Shown: positions 32,490-41,573, numbered from the stretch's first letter. The stretch: DNA of 64,000 nucleotides from Nocardioides psychrotolerans (GCF_900113685.1 NZ_FOQG01000007.1:62001-126000), one strand, 5' to 3'. The notes: generated from the letters alone by a model not told the origin. Numbers and translations are program-made.

Positions 32490-33893
32490 GTGGTCTCTCC
32501 GATCGATCCCACCTCCTCTGCGTTCCTCCTCGCGGAGAACCGCAACATGCCGATGCACGTGGGTGGCCTCCAGCTCTTCAAGAAGCCGGAGGGGGCAGGG
32601 CGCGACTACGTGCGCCAGATGTACGAGGAGATGCGCGACGTCGAGGAGATGGCACCGCTCTTCCTCAAGCACCCGCACCGCTCGGTGAAGACCGGCGGCC
32701 AGCTCGTATGGCAGCCCGACCTCGAGTTCGACATCGAGCACCACGTGCGCCACAGCGCCCTGCCCAAGCCCGGACGGGTCCGCGAGCTGCTTGATCTGTG
32801 CTCGCGGCTGCACAGCACCCGCCTGGCCTGGGAGCGCCCGCTGTGGGAGGCGCACCTGATCGAGGGCCTGCGCGACGGCCGGGTCGCGATGTACACCAAG
32901 ACCCACCACGCGCTCGTCGACGGCATCTCCGCGATGCGGCTGCTCGCCAGCGTCCTGTCGACCGACCCCGACAAGCGCGGCATGCCGGCCCCCTGGGGCG
33001 CCCAGCCCAACGCGCGCCGCTCCCGCGAGCTCGACAAGGCGGAGGCCAGCCTCGCCGGTGTGCCGATCAGCGCGCTGCGCAGCGCCATGGGCATCACCGC
33101 CGATGCCGCCGGCATGCCCGGGGCGCTGGTGAAGACGATCACCAAGGGCCTCAGGAACGAGACGTCGTCGCTGTCGCTGCACGCGCCGCGCACGATGTTC
33201 AACCAGTCGATCACCGGCTCACGCCGCTTCGCCGCCCAGGACTGGCCGATCGAGCGCCTGCGCGCGATCGGCAAGGCCACCGGGACCACGATCAACGACG
33301 TCGTGATGGCGATGTGCAGCGGTGCGATCCGGCAGTACCTCCTCGAGCTCGACGCCCTCCCCGACGCCCCGCTGGTCGCGATGGTCCCGGTCGGCCTCAA
33401 CGCCAAGCAGTCGCAGGTCGCCTCCTCCGAGGGCGGCAACGCGGTCGGCGCCGTCATGGTGCAGCTCGCGACCGACCTGGACGACCCCGCCCGCCGGCTC
33501 TCCGCGATCCACCGCTCGATGAAGGACGGCAAGGAGGCGCTGTCGTCGATGACGCCGATGCAGATCCTCGCGATGAGCGCGATCGGCCAGGCACCGGCGA
33601 TCCTCACGCCGCTGCTGCGCATGCAGGGCATCGTGCGACCGCCCTACAACCTGATCATCAGCAACGTCCCCGGCCCCCGCAGCACGCACTACTGGAACGG
33701 TGCCCAGCTGATGGGCACCTACCCGTTGTCGATCCCGATCAACGGGATGGCGCTCAACATCACCTGCACGTCGTACGACGGCAACATGGCCTTCGGGCTG
33801 ACCGGCTGCCGCCGCACCGTGCCCCACCTGCAGCGGCTGCTGACCCACCTCGACACGGAGGTCACGGCGCTGGAGAAGGCCGCCGGGATCTGA
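32490..33893 (+). CDS. WS/DGAT-type wax ester/diacylglycerol acyltransferase
   Basis: A 467-residue acyl-CoA-dependent acyltransferase that makes triacylglycerol or wax ester. The catalytic HHxxxDG motif is HHALVDG at 139-145. Also seen: PIDPTSSAFLLAENRNMPMHV at the N-terminus (split), RPLWEAHLIEGL, TTINDVVMAMCSGAIRQYL, and the C-terminal NLIISNVPGPRSTHYWNGA and PLSIPINGMALNIT. The start is GTG 32490 with AAAGG nine bases upstream; the frame is open earlier but that would add 17 residues not seen in the family. Stands alone. Role in storage lipid under carbon excess is likely. Confidence 0.93.
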   Translation: MVSPIDPTSSAFLLAENRNMPMHVGGLQLFKKPEGAGRDYVRQMYEEMRDVEEMAPLFLKHPHRSVKTGGQLVWQPDLEFDIEHHVRHSALPKPGRVRELLDLCSRLHSTRLAWERPLWEAHLIEGLRDGRVAMYTKTHHALVDGISAMRLLASVLSTDPDKRGMPAPWGAQPNARRSRELDKAEASLAGVPISALRSAMGITADAAGMPGALVKTITKGLRNETSSLSLHAPRTMFNQSITGSRRFAAQDWPIERLRAIGKATGTTINDVVMAMCSGAIRQYLLELDALPDAPLVAMVPVGLNAKQSQVASSEGGNAVGAVMVQLATDLDDPARRLSAIHRSMKDGKEALSSMTPMQILAMSAIGQAPAILTPLLRMQGIVRPPYNLIISNVPGPRSTHYWNGAQLMGTYPLSIPINGMALNITCTSYDGNMAFGLTGCRRTVPHLQRLLTHLDTEVTALEKAAGI

Positions 33894-34410
33894 CTGGGGG
33901 TGTCCCTGTTGGCCGCGTCGCGACAGTAGGAACCGTGCCCGCCACCAACGTCTTCCGCCCGCTGCTGAAGCGGCTGCCTCGCGTGCGCTCGGGAACGAGC
34001 CCGCAGGCGTCCAGTCGCGCTCGCAGCCTGACCACCCGACCGTCGTGAACCGCGCGGATCGCGGCAGGGGCGGATGCTTGCCGACCCAGCGCGCCAGGTG
34101 CACCGTCTCCGGTTGGCCACCCCTCACCGGTCACCCCTTCCGGACGGGGCTTACGGGACGCTCATTGTGGACGAGCGAGGTGTTGACCGCGGCAATCGCA
34201 CATGAGGTTCCTTTCCGGATCAGTGAGCTGATTGTCGTCCGAGCATCCGGCGCCGTCACCGGCGCGCTCAGCAAGCCATCGGGCACGCCGGCCGCGGGCG
34301 GCACCGGTGATCTGCCCCTCGAAGGGGGCGACGCCGAGGGCGATGACGAGTCGGAGGAGGCGCCCGCTGTCATCGGCAGCCCCGGTTTCCTGACGACTGC
34401 GAAGGAAAGG
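33894..34410. other. 517-base stretch with no supported gene
   Basis: Several open frames cross this gap on both strands, but none has a credible start, composition or recognisable domain. The plus-strand frame 34045-34419 ends in an acidic stretch that is probably chance. No tRNA or clear hairpin terminator was found. Confidence 0.4.
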
Positions 34411-35124
34411 TCAGCGTAGGGCGTACGTCGCCAGCGAGACCGCCACGTAGTGCGCGATGAAGGCCAGGATCGTGAAGGCGTGGAAGACCTCGTGGAAGCC
34501 GAACCACACGGGACTGGGGTTCGGCCTCTTGAGTCCGTAGACGACGCCGCCGAGGGTGTAGAAGAGGCCGCCGACGACGAGCAGCACGACCACCGACACG
34601 GCTGTGGCGGTGCTCAGGCGGCCGGCGCCCTCGACGAAGTCCGGGATGAAGAACACCGCGAACCAGCCAAGTCCGATGTAGATCGGGGTGTAGAGCCAGC
34701 GTGGGGCGCCGGTCCAGAAGACCCGGAAGAGCACCCCGAGCAGGGCGCCGCTCCAGATGCCGACGAGAAGGTGCACTCGGGCATCTCCCTGCAGGAGCAG
34801 CATCGCGAAGGCGGTGTAGGTGCCGGCGATGAGGATGAAGATGTTGGAGTGGTCGAGCCGGCGCAACAGCGCCCAGACGGCCGGCTGCCAGGTGCCGCGG
34901 TGATAGATCGCGGACACGCCGAACAACAGGAGCGCCGAGCCGGAGAAGACCCCCGCGCCGACCTTGGTCCCGGTGCTCGGCGACAGCACGATCAGCACGA
35001 CTCCCGCCGCGATCACGAACGGCACCGAGCCCGCGTGCAGCCCGCCGCGCAGCCGTGGCTTCAGCTCGGCCATCTTGTCGGCCATCACCACGAGGGCCGC
35101 CTCGTGATCGAGGAACTTCTTCAC
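34411..35124 (-). CDS. hemolysin III / PAQR-family membrane protein
   Basis: A 237-residue seven-helix membrane protein. The family pattern is clear: LRGGLHAGSVPFVIAAGVVL in helix 1, SAIYHRGTWQ (conserved His after helix 2), LDHSNIFILIAGTYTAFA in helix 3, and FGFHEVFHAFTILAF in the last helices with the conserved His residues that bind zinc. Despite the name, the family is better viewed as ceramidase-like or membrane-homeostasis proteins than toxins. The start codon is GTG 35122-35124 without an evident ribosome site; an ATG 13 codons later is possible. Confidence 0.87.
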   Translation of the reverse strand: MKKFLDHEAALVVMADKMAELKPRLRGGLHAGSVPFVIAAGVVLIVLSPSTGTKVGAGVFSGSALLLFGVSAIYHRGTWQPAVWALLRRLDHSNIFILIAGTYTAFAMLLLQGDARVHLLVGIWSGALLGVLFRVFWTGAPRWLYTPIYIGLGWFAVFFIPDFVEGAGRLSTATAVSVVVLLVVGGLFYTLGGVVYGLKRPNPSPVWFGFHEVFHAFTILAFIAHYVAVSLATYALR

Positions 35125-35426
35125 GACAGGACCCGCAGGGCCGCGGGCCGGGCCCCGCCCACGGCCGGGGTGGTCGCCGACATCGGCAGTGCGCCGAGCG
35201 GCTCTCCGTCACCACCCATCGGCACCGACGGGGTCTCGACCTTGGTTCCGCGCAACACCGTCACCTGCTCCAGTTCGATATGCCGCCGATGTAGAACTTG
35301 GGCAACGCCCTCATCATGGCGCGTCGTGCGGCTGCCTCGATCACCACCACGTCGGCAGGCCGTCGGTCACCGAGGGCGGAGCGTGCCACAGACCGATCCC
35401 CATCAGACGGCGCGCGTACCCTCGAT
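35125..35426. other. 302-base gap, possible C-terminal fragment
   Basis: No intact gene. On the minus strand a frame ending at 35261 reads GDRRPADVVVIEAAARRAMM then RALPKFYIGG, which looks codon-biased like a real C-terminus but belongs to no family I can name and has no good start. It may be a remnant at the edge of the accessory region. Confidence 0.25.
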
Positions 35427-35729
35427 TCAGTCCTTGAGTGGAGACCCGACAACGTGGAAGCGGAAGCCGCCGTAGGTGCCGGACAGGATGGGCCGCGCCG
35501 CAGCGATAACCGCTTGAACCTCTGGCAGGGCGAGCGACGATTGATGCGCGTCCGCGCTCTCCCACAACTCCACAACGAAAACCGTGTCGGGCTCGTCGTC
35601 ACTGACACCAACTTCGTACGCCAGGCAACCGGCCTGCTGGAGAGCGGTGTTGCGCGCAGTGAGGTGCGCGAGCAGTTCATCGCGCTTGCCCGGGACGGCA
35701 CCTAACGTGCCCACATTCGCAAAGGTCAT
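35427..35729 (-). CDS. antibiotic-biosynthesis-monooxygenase (ABM) domain protein
   Basis: A 100-residue ferredoxin-like ABM domain protein: NVGTLGAVPGKRDELLAHL, GCLAYEVGVSDDEPDTVFVV and ELWESADAHQSSLALPEVQA are the usual strands and helix, and GSPL-K near the end. Relatives include YgiN-type quinol monooxygenases and haem-free oxygenases that need no cofactor. Usually a dimer. It stands alone, at the left edge of the accessory region. Substrate unknown. Confidence 0.85.
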   Translation of the reverse strand: MTFANVGTLGAVPGKRDELLAHLTARNTALQQAGCLAYEVGVSDDEPDTVFVVELWESADAHQSSLALPEVQAVIAAARPILSGTYGGFRFHVVGSPLKD

Positions 35730-35805
35730 GCTCGGACTCTAGTTCGCGGCACTCCCACTCAACGCGCCGCTAGAAGATCGGCTCACGGAGACGTAAGCCG
35801 CTGGT

Positions 35806-36047
35806 TCAGGGCAGAAGTTCCCAGTACTGTTTGCGAGCTGGCATGGCGTGGATGACCATCTCGTCGCCGCTCTCGAAGATCAGCACGACCGTCTCGAGCA
35901 GACGTGCGTGGGTGTCGAATCCGAGTCGCAGCTCGCGGCGCAGCCAGTCGGTTTCGTCGAGCGGCTCCACCCAGAGCGCCCAGTCGGCCGCTTGAGCCGC
36001 GTCCTCCGGAGTACGCCGTGCTTGAGTGCGCTGTCGTGGACCTTCAC
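35806..36047 (-). pseudogene. frameshifted toxin of an RHH toxin-antitoxin pair
   Basis: The toxin should start at GTG 36045-36047, overlapping the antitoxin stop (GTGA), and reads VKVHDSALKHGV. At about 36010 the frame is lost. The continuation, PEDAAQAADWALWVEPLDET ... LRLGFDTHARLLETVVLIFE ... VIHAMPARKQYWELLP, lies in another frame and ends at 35806. The two parts together would give about 80 residues, matching small toxins linked to RHH antitoxins as I remember them (H-G...P-E-D-A, V-I-H-A-M-x-x-R). One missing base (or two extra) explains it. Unless corrected by frameshifting or a sequencing error, the toxin is dead. Confidence 0.7.
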
Positions 36048-36277
36048 GCCGCGAAGCCGGCCAACGCCCTGCGGATCGCTTCGGATCGCGAGATGTGCTC
36101 ACGCTCGGCGACCGCGTCGACTGCAGCAAGCTCTTCGGCGGTGAGGCGTACAGCTACGACCTGCATCGGCTCGGCGCCACGGCCGGGTCGCCCGCGTCCG
36201 CGGCGCTTCATCTCCTCGACCGCGTAGCCCGTTTCGGCCTCGTCAGCCCACGTCTGGATCTGTTCCTCGCTTGCCAT
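36044..36277 (-). CDS. ribbon-helix-helix antitoxin
   Basis: A 77-residue protein. The N-terminal half (EEQIQTWADEAETGYAVEEM, then a basic RRGRGRPGRG linker) would bind the toxin; the C-terminal half is an RHH DNA-binding fold (MQVVAVRLTAEELAAVDAVA, then EREHISRSEAIRRAL). The start ATG 36275-36277 follows an AT-rich promoter-like stretch (TATAC about 15 bases ahead) that is unusual here. It should repress its own operon. The cognate toxin directly downstream is frameshifted, so the antitoxin may be an orphan. Confidence 0.83.
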   Translation of the reverse strand: MASEEQIQTWADEAETGYAVEEMKRRGRGRPGRGAEPMQVVAVRLTAEELAAVDAVAEREHISRSEAIRRALAGFAA

Positions 36278-36439
36278 GGCGAAAACCGTATAACGAAAAT
36301 GTGATCGGCGGAAGTGGCCACTCAAGTCATGGCACTTGCGGACCGGCAGGGAAGGGCAGTCTCTGGTGGGGTCGGGCTCGGCCCGACGCCCGAGCCGACC
36401 ACATCCCGTGGCGACCGGACCCACGTTTGGAGGTGCGCC

Positions 36440-36801
36440 ATGAGCGCGTTGCTTGTCGGGTACGCCCGATGCTCCACCAATCAGCAAGATCTGACCGCCC
36501 AACGCGACGGGCTTCCCGGTCTCCCTGTGTCGAGGCCGATCGGATCTACGTCGACCACGGTCTGACCGGCACCAATCGCGAACGCCCCGGACTCCGCGAA
36601 GCATTGGCCGCCTGTCGGGCTGGGGACACCATGGTGGTCACCAAGCTCGACCGCCTGGCCAGGTCACTGCCTGATGCTCGGGCAATCGCCGACGAACTCA
36701 CTTCCCGGCAGATCAGCCTCAGTCTCGGCGGGTCGGTCTATGACCCCACCGACGCGGTCGGGAAGCTGCTGTTCAACGTCCCCGCCATGGTGGCTGAGTT
36801 C
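36440..36801 (+). pseudogene. serine recombinase (resolvase/invertase), 5' part
   Basis: N-terminal catalytic domain of a small serine recombinase. ATG 36440 after GGAGG starts MSALLVGYARCSTNQQDLTA with the nucleophile in the YARCST motif. Around 36520-36530 the frame slips (one base missing or two extra). It resumes as EADRIYVDHGLTGTNRERPG, LREALAACRAGDTMVVTKLDRLARSLPDARAI (split) and FNVPAMVAEF, where it is cut at 36801 by the inserted element. The other part is at 41846-42100. The gene is thus broken twice. Its native neighbours are the TA pair on the left and an SDR on the right. Confidence 0.85.
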
Positions 36802-36887
36802 TCTGTTATCTCGACACGCCGGAGTGGCGACGTTCCCAGGGTGGGGACTGCGGCCTGATGGGCTGAGTACCGGCGAGGGAGGCCGGT

Positions 36888-38015
36888 GTGCGGGTGGTCA
36901 AGGAGCGCGAGGGCGGCATCGTTCGTCGGGTGATGCTGGTCGACGACGCCGGTGACGAGGTGGCGCTGGTCAACCGGTTCCTCTCCCACCTGTTCGACGC
37001 GGGGTACAGCCCAAACACGGTGTGCGCCTACGGCTACGACCTGCGACACCTGGCGCTGTTCCTGAACGATCGGTGCCTGGGCTGGAAGGACTTCCGTCCG
37101 GCGACCGCGCTGGAGTTCCTCGGCTACCTACGACGGGTGCCGTCGCGACGGCCGGCGCAGCGACTCGGGCTGACGGTGGCGACCGAACAGGGCCGGCTGC
37201 TGTCGCCGGCGACGGTGCAACGTGCGCTTGCCGCGACGTCGAGCTTTTTCGACTGGGCGATCGCGGCCGAGAAGTACACCACCGGGGAGAACCCGATGCA
37301 GCGGCGGATCGACCACGCACTGGGCCGCGTGCCGGAGCGTCACCAGCCCTTCGTGGGCGCCGCGAGCCGTCAGCAGCCGATCCGCCGCACGGTGCGGGTC
37401 CGGCTACCGCTGCGGTTGCCGAGGCCGATGAGCCCCGAAGACATCGACGCGCTGCTGGCCAGCCTGACGACGATGCGCGACCTGGCGATCTTCTTGCTGA
37501 TGCTCGACGGCGGACTGCGCCCGGGCGAGGTGTTGTGCCTGCAGCTCGACGACATCTCCTACGGTCGCCGTCGCGTCACGATCCGCAAGCGCGATGACCA
37601 CCCTCGTGGCGCCAGAGCGAAGGCACGCCACGAGCGCGTCGTGGACCTGCATGAGTCGCGCACGCTCGACGCGGTCAACCGGTACGTGCTGCATGAACGC
37701 CCACTCGATGCGGAGAGCCCGTTCGTGTTCCTGGTCGGCGGCACAGGCGCGCGCCGGTGCGAGCCGCTGAGCTACCAGGCCGTGGCGCGCGGCTTCGCCC
37801 GCCGCCTGGACCGACTCGGTATCCGGTCCCCGGACAAGACACCGCACGCGCTGCGCCACACCCACGCGACCGCGATGTGGGAAGGCGGAATGCGGGAGCT
37901 GGCCTTGCAGAAGCGGCTCGGGCACGCCTCGCCGGAGTCGGTCCGCATCTACACCCGGGTCTCGGACGAGCAGGTCCTCGCCGACTATGACCAAGCGCTT
38001 CGGGACCGGTCGTGA
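36888..38015 (+). CDS. tyrosine recombinase, TnpA-like
   Basis: A 375-residue phage-integrase-fold recombinase. N-terminal SAM-like DNA-binding domain (about 25-125: VNRFLSHLFDAGYSPNTVCA) and catalytic domain (about 180-370) with Arg211 (GGLRPGE), His320-x-x-Arg323 (TPHALRHTHAT), His346 (GHASPE) and nucleophile Tyr355 (IYTRVS). GTG 36888 follows GAGGGAGG by five bases. The stop overlaps the next recombinase start (GTGA). In Tn554-type elements two such proteins act together in excision and site-specific insertion. Confidence 0.9.
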   Translation: MRVVKEREGGIVRRVMLVDDAGDEVALVNRFLSHLFDAGYSPNTVCAYGYDLRHLALFLNDRCLGWKDFRPATALEFLGYLRRVPSRRPAQRLGLTVATEQGRLLSPATVQRALAATSSFFDWAIAAEKYTTGENPMQRRIDHALGRVPERHQPFVGAASRQQPIRRTVRVRLPLRLPRPMSPEDIDALLASLTTMRDLAIFLLMLDGGLRPGEVLCLQLDDISYGRRRVTIRKRDDHPRGARAKARHERVVDLHESRTLDAVNRYVLHERPLDAESPFVFLVGGTGARRCEPLSYQAVARGFARRLDRLGIRSPDKTPHALRHTHATAMWEGGMRELALQKRLGHASPESVRIYTRVSDEQVLADYDQALRDRS

Positions 38016-40108
38016 CCACGCCCGGTCCCGCGCGGCACCTGACCGCGGCACCAGAACCGGTGGTGGTGCCGCGGGTGCACGCCGACCGGGCCACCTACCA
38101 GGGATGGGTCGATCAGCACTGCACCAGTTACGCGTCGCGCTGGGATCGGATGAAGAACTACGACCGGTTCGTCGAACAGTGGCCGGTGCTGGCCGACTGG
38201 TTCGATGCGCCGCTGCGACAACGCCTGCTGGACAAGGAGAACTGCGTTCGCGGGCAGCATCCGCACGGCGGCGCGAGCGTGATCATGCCCTACCTGACCT
38301 ACCTGTCGCTGGTGCACGGCGTCGGCCTGGACTACCCGGTGCTCCTCGCCCGGACGTTCACCAGCCCGTTCAAGCTCCAGGCCCGCCACGGCGGCCTCGG
38401 CGTGGACGCCGGCCTGTTCGACCGGCACGTCGCCCGACTCACCGAGCTCGGCTACGCCACGGCGCGCACGCAGCTGGTCTGGCCGCTGGGCCGGATGCTG
38501 CTGCACCGCGGCGACCCGGACCTGACCGCGCTCGGTGTGGACGACCTTGACAAGCTCCGCGCCGCGATCGACGCGTTCACCGCCCGGCTGCGTCTGGACC
38601 CGGTGCGGGAGTTCTACTCCCGTGCGCCAGTCGAGCGACCTCCGGCCGTGGTCGCCGACGGGTACCTGCGTTCGGCGATCGCTCGCTTGCACGCGGTGCA
38701 CGTGCTGCTCTTCGACCTCAGCCAGGTCGACCGCCCGCCGACCGGACGCGTCACTGCGGGCAGCTGGGTGGACCGGCTCGCCCCGCCGGACGCGCCGCCG
38801 AAGATTCGCGCCGTCGTCGAGCGCTACCTGCGCCTACACATGGACGCGAACCTGGATCGGCCACAGACCGTGCGCCACGCCCGGGACGCGCTGCGCCGCC
38901 TGGTGACCTGGATGGGCGGGGCGTATCCGGAGATGGACAGCCTGGCCGACCTGCACCGCGAGCACGCCGAAGAGTTCTTGCGCTGGCTCGGCACGCAGAC
39001 CAACCAACAGACCGGCGCCCCGTTGAGCATCAGCTACCGGCGCAGCGTGGTCACGCTGATCACCCGGTTCGTGACCGAGACCGCCGCCTGGGGCTGGGAC
39101 GACGTCCCGGCACGGGTGCTGTTCACCCGCGGCGACATCCCGAAGATCCCCAAGCCGCTGCCGCGGTTCATCCCCGACCACGAGCTCGGCAAACTGATGA
39201 CCGCCGTAGAGCAGCTGCCCAACTCCTATCAGCGGGCGGCGCTGATCGTGGCCCGGTGGAGCGGCGCCCGTCGCGACGAGATCCGCCGACTGGCCGTGGA
39301 CTGCCTCGACACCTATCCCGACGGGCACCCGCGGCTGCGGATCCCGGTCGGCAAGGGCTACGCCGAACGCAGCATCCCGCTGCACCCACAGGCCGCCGAG
39401 GCGCTGCAGCCGCTGATCGACCCGGCCCGCTGCACGGGCGGTCGTCGCCGCTGGGATTCCAGCGCCGCCCGGGAGGTTCAGCACATCTTCGTGGTGCGCG
39501 GCAAGCTGCTGTCCAAGTCGCTGCTGTTCGACATGGCCCTTGCCGAAGCCTGCACCGCCGCCGGCCTGGTCGACTCGGCCGGCAAAGCAACGATCACCGC
39601 GCACCGATTCCGGCACACCATCGGCACCCAGCTCGCCGAAGGCGGAGCCCGCATCCAGACGATCATGGCCGTGCTCGGCCACCGGACCCCGAACATGTCG
39701 ATCATCTACGCGACCCTGTCCGACCCGACCGTCAAACAGCAGTACCAAGACGCCCTCGACCGCCACCTCGGACCCGACGTCACACTCGCCGGCCCGGCCG
39801 CCGACGCCCTCCGTGAGCACCGCCTCGACCCCGAAGCCGTTTCCTGGGTGCAGACCAACTTCCTCAAGACCGAACTCGAACTCGGCCACTGCCTGCGCAC
39901 CCCGGCAGAAGGTCCCTGCGAATGCGACCTCGTGCTGACCTGCTCGAAGTTCCTCACCACCAGCGACTACACACCCCGCCTCCGTGCACGCCTTGACGTG
40001 GAGCAGCAGCTCATCGACGATGCCACCGCCCGCAATTGGCCACGCGAGATCGAGCGGCACGAAGCCACCAAACGACGCCTAGAGCAGCTCCTCCACGACC
40101 TGACCTGA
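38012..40108 (+). CDS. large tyrosine recombinase, TnpB-like
   Basis: A 698-residue recombinase, close to the 630-700 typical of Tn554 TnpB-like proteins. A long N-terminal region (1-270) precedes a SAM-like domain (about 275-370). The catalytic part has Arg about 418 (WSGARRDEIRRL), His531-x-x-Arg534 (HRFRHTIGTQL), GHRTPNMS and the nucleophile Tyr about 566 (IIYATLS). The C-terminus has a cysteine cluster CECDLVLTCSKFLTTSDYTP and a coiled-coil end, both characteristic of this subfamily. Translation is coupled to the TnpA-like gene. It ends 102 bases from the convergent sigma-factor gene. Confidence 0.9.
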   Translation: MTTPGPARHLTAAPEPVVVPRVHADRATYQGWVDQHCTSYASRWDRMKNYDRFVEQWPVLADWFDAPLRQRLLDKENCVRGQHPHGGASVIMPYLTYLSLVHGVGLDYPVLLARTFTSPFKLQARHGGLGVDAGLFDRHVARLTELGYATARTQLVWPLGRMLLHRGDPDLTALGVDDLDKLRAAIDAFTARLRLDPVREFYSRAPVERPPAVVADGYLRSAIARLHAVHVLLFDLSQVDRPPTGRVTAGSWVDRLAPPDAPPKIRAVVERYLRLHMDANLDRPQTVRHARDALRRLVTWMGGAYPEMDSLADLHREHAEEFLRWLGTQTNQQTGAPLSISYRRSVVTLITRFVTETAAWGWDDVPARVLFTRGDIPKIPKPLPRFIPDHELGKLMTAVEQLPNSYQRAALIVARWSGARRDEIRRLAVDCLDTYPDGHPRLRIPVGKGYAERSIPLHPQAAEALQPLIDPARCTGGRRRWDSSAAREVQHIFVVRGKLLSKSLLFDMALAEACTAAGLVDSAGKATITAHRFRHTIGTQLAEGGARIQTIMAVLGHRTPNMSIIYATLSDPTVKQQYQDALDRHLGPDVTLAGPAADALREHRLDPEAVSWVQTNFLKTELELGHCLRTPAEGPCECDLVLTCSKFLTTSDYTPRLRARLDVEQQLIDDATARNWPREIERHEATKRRLEQLLHDLT

Positions 40109-40210
40109 CGCTTGCTGCCTGTGTCGGTAAGCCCGCAATTGCATTGCACCGAGCCCGTGTGTACGGGACATCGTGCTGACGAGCGCCTGGTGCCAGCGCC
40201 AGGGTCCGCG

Positions 40211-40744
40211 CTAGCTCGTTGTTAAAAACGATTGGTCGGGCTCCTGGACGAGGGCTCGGACCTCGGGGTCCGATGCGAGAGCCTGGCGCGCACGGTGTAG
40301 GCGCACCCGCGCCGTTCCGGGTCGTATACCGAGGGCGACCGCGAGCTCTGCCGGGGTGAGGCTCTCCCAAGCGGCGAGCCGCAGGATCTCCCTGTCGGTC
40401 GGCGCGAGGCGCTCGAGCGCCTCGCCCATGACGCGTGCGGTTCGGTCGCTTGACGTCAACTGGGATGCGGGCTCGGGACGTGCCGCGAGTTCGCTGACCA
40501 GTTCACCTTCGCGTCGGTGCTGGCGGCCGTCTGCCTTGAGGAGGTTGCGGGCAACACCGAACAGCCAGGCCCGTCGCAGCATGGGGGCCGGCAGGTCTGA
40601 GCGGCGGCGCCACGCCACGGCGTACACCTCGGCGACGAGGTCCTCGCCATCCCGGGAGGTGCGGCGTCGCGCGTAGGCCAGGACGTCGCGGACAGTGGCG
40701 TCGTAGAGCTCCTCGAAGTCAGTTGTCGTGATGGCGCGCCCCAT
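40211..40744 (-). CDS. ECF-type RNA polymerase sigma factor (element cargo)
   Basis: A 177-residue sigma factor. Region 2 is FEELYDATVRDVLAYARRRT and EDLVAEVYAVAWRRRSDLP with RAWLFGVARNLL at its end. Region 4 is LERLAPTDREILRLAAWESL and TPAELAVALGIRPGTARVRL, a standard helix-turn-helix. There is no C-terminal extension. It starts one base after the stop of the upstream membrane protein, so the two are coupled. It lies inside the transposon, so it is cargo that could reprogram host transcription after transfer. Target promoters are unknown. Confidence 0.9.
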   Translation of the reverse strand: MGRAITTTDFEELYDATVRDVLAYARRRTSRDGEDLVAEVYAVAWRRRSDLPAPMLRRAWLFGVARNLLKADGRQHRREGELVSELAARPEPASQLTSSDRTARVMGEALERLAPTDREILRLAAWESLTPAELAVALGIRPGTARVRLHRARQALASDPEVRALVQEPDQSFLTTS

Positions 40745-40745
40745 G

Positions 40746-41573
40746 TCAGTGCTCCGCGAATAGTGCGTAAGCCCTCGGGATGTCAGGTACGAGCTCTGGC
40801 CGGCAATAGCCATTGTTCTCGGCCAACAGGGCTGCCACGGCGTCCAGGTTGCGTCCTTGAACGGCCCTCCCCAGAGCGCCCACGTAGTAGAACTGGCTCT
40901 CGTCGCGATAGCGCTCGGTGCGCGTGACACCCTTCTCGTCAGTGACGTCCTGGGTCTCCATCCGGCTGTAGGGATCAGGGTCAATGGCGACGACAGCAGG
41001 CCATGTCGGTGCCTGCTGGACCATGCCGATGGCCTCGGCGCGATCGGCCGCTTTGTCGTCTCGGGTCGCAGCGGCCCACTCGTTCGACCACGCGCACAGT
41101 GCCGCATCGGCCACCCACGCCCGGAGGGCGCCCACGGACAGACGCTCGGAGCCAGGCACCGCGAATCGCGCGTCGTGGACCTGGGCCTGGACCGCGAACT
41201 CGCGCGACTCGAGGCTGGGGAACGGGATGTCTGCGGTCTCCTGCGCCACGATCTGCCCGTAGTCAGGAGCTGCGGGGTCGAGGCGCTCGCCTGGCCCACC
41301 CAGACGGAGATCCTCGGCGTCCACGGGCCCTTGGCCGGTGTAGGCCGAATACAACTCAGCAGCCGCGATACCTGACGTACCGAGAACCACGGCGCCGACG
41401 AGGGCGCCGACCACGATGCGGGCCTTTCGGCGACGCGGCTGGCTATCGCCCTCCATCGCGCCGGCCACACGGTTCCAGACGCGTGCAAGATCGACGTCTG
41501 ATGACTCAGGCACCTGTGGGGCGGCGTCCAGCATCAGCCGATCGTGCTCTTCGGTCCACGGTGTCGCGCGCAT
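40746..41573 (-). CDS. putative membrane anti-sigma factor (element cargo)
   Basis: A 275-residue protein with a cytosolic N-terminus of about 50 residues (acidic, containing DVDLARVWNRVAGAMEG), one transmembrane helix (about 52-74, ARIVVGALVGAVVLGTSGIA) and a 200-residue outer domain of no recognised fold with two cysteines (ALCAWSNEW, NGYCRPEL). It has no HxxxCxxC zinc motif. Its place directly upstream of, and coupled to, the ECF sigma gene is the main reason for the anti-sigma call. The outer domain may be the sensor. TGTAACG, a common ECF -35 type, occurs on this strand about 55 bases upstream (41628-41634). Confidence 0.65.
   Translation of the reverse strand: MRATPWTEEHDRLMLDAAPQVPESSDVDLARVWNRVAGAMEGDSQPRRRKARIVVGALVGAVVLGTSGIAAAELYSAYTGQGPVDAEDLRLGGPGERLDPAAPDYGQIVAQETADIPFPSLESREFAVQAQVHDARFAVPGSERLSVGALRAWVADAALCAWSNEWAAATRDDKAADRAEAIGMVQQAPTWPAVVAIDPDPYSRMETQDVTDEKGVTRTERYRDESQFYYVGALGRAVQGRNLDAVAALLAENNGYCRPELVPDIPRAYALFAEH

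Noticed and set aside
34045..34419. Plus-strand frame with an acidic C-terminus in the gap after the WS/DGAT gene
   Set aside because: No ribosome site or promoter, Arg/Pro-rich start, no family resemblance, and it overlaps the end of hemolysin III. Treated as chance.
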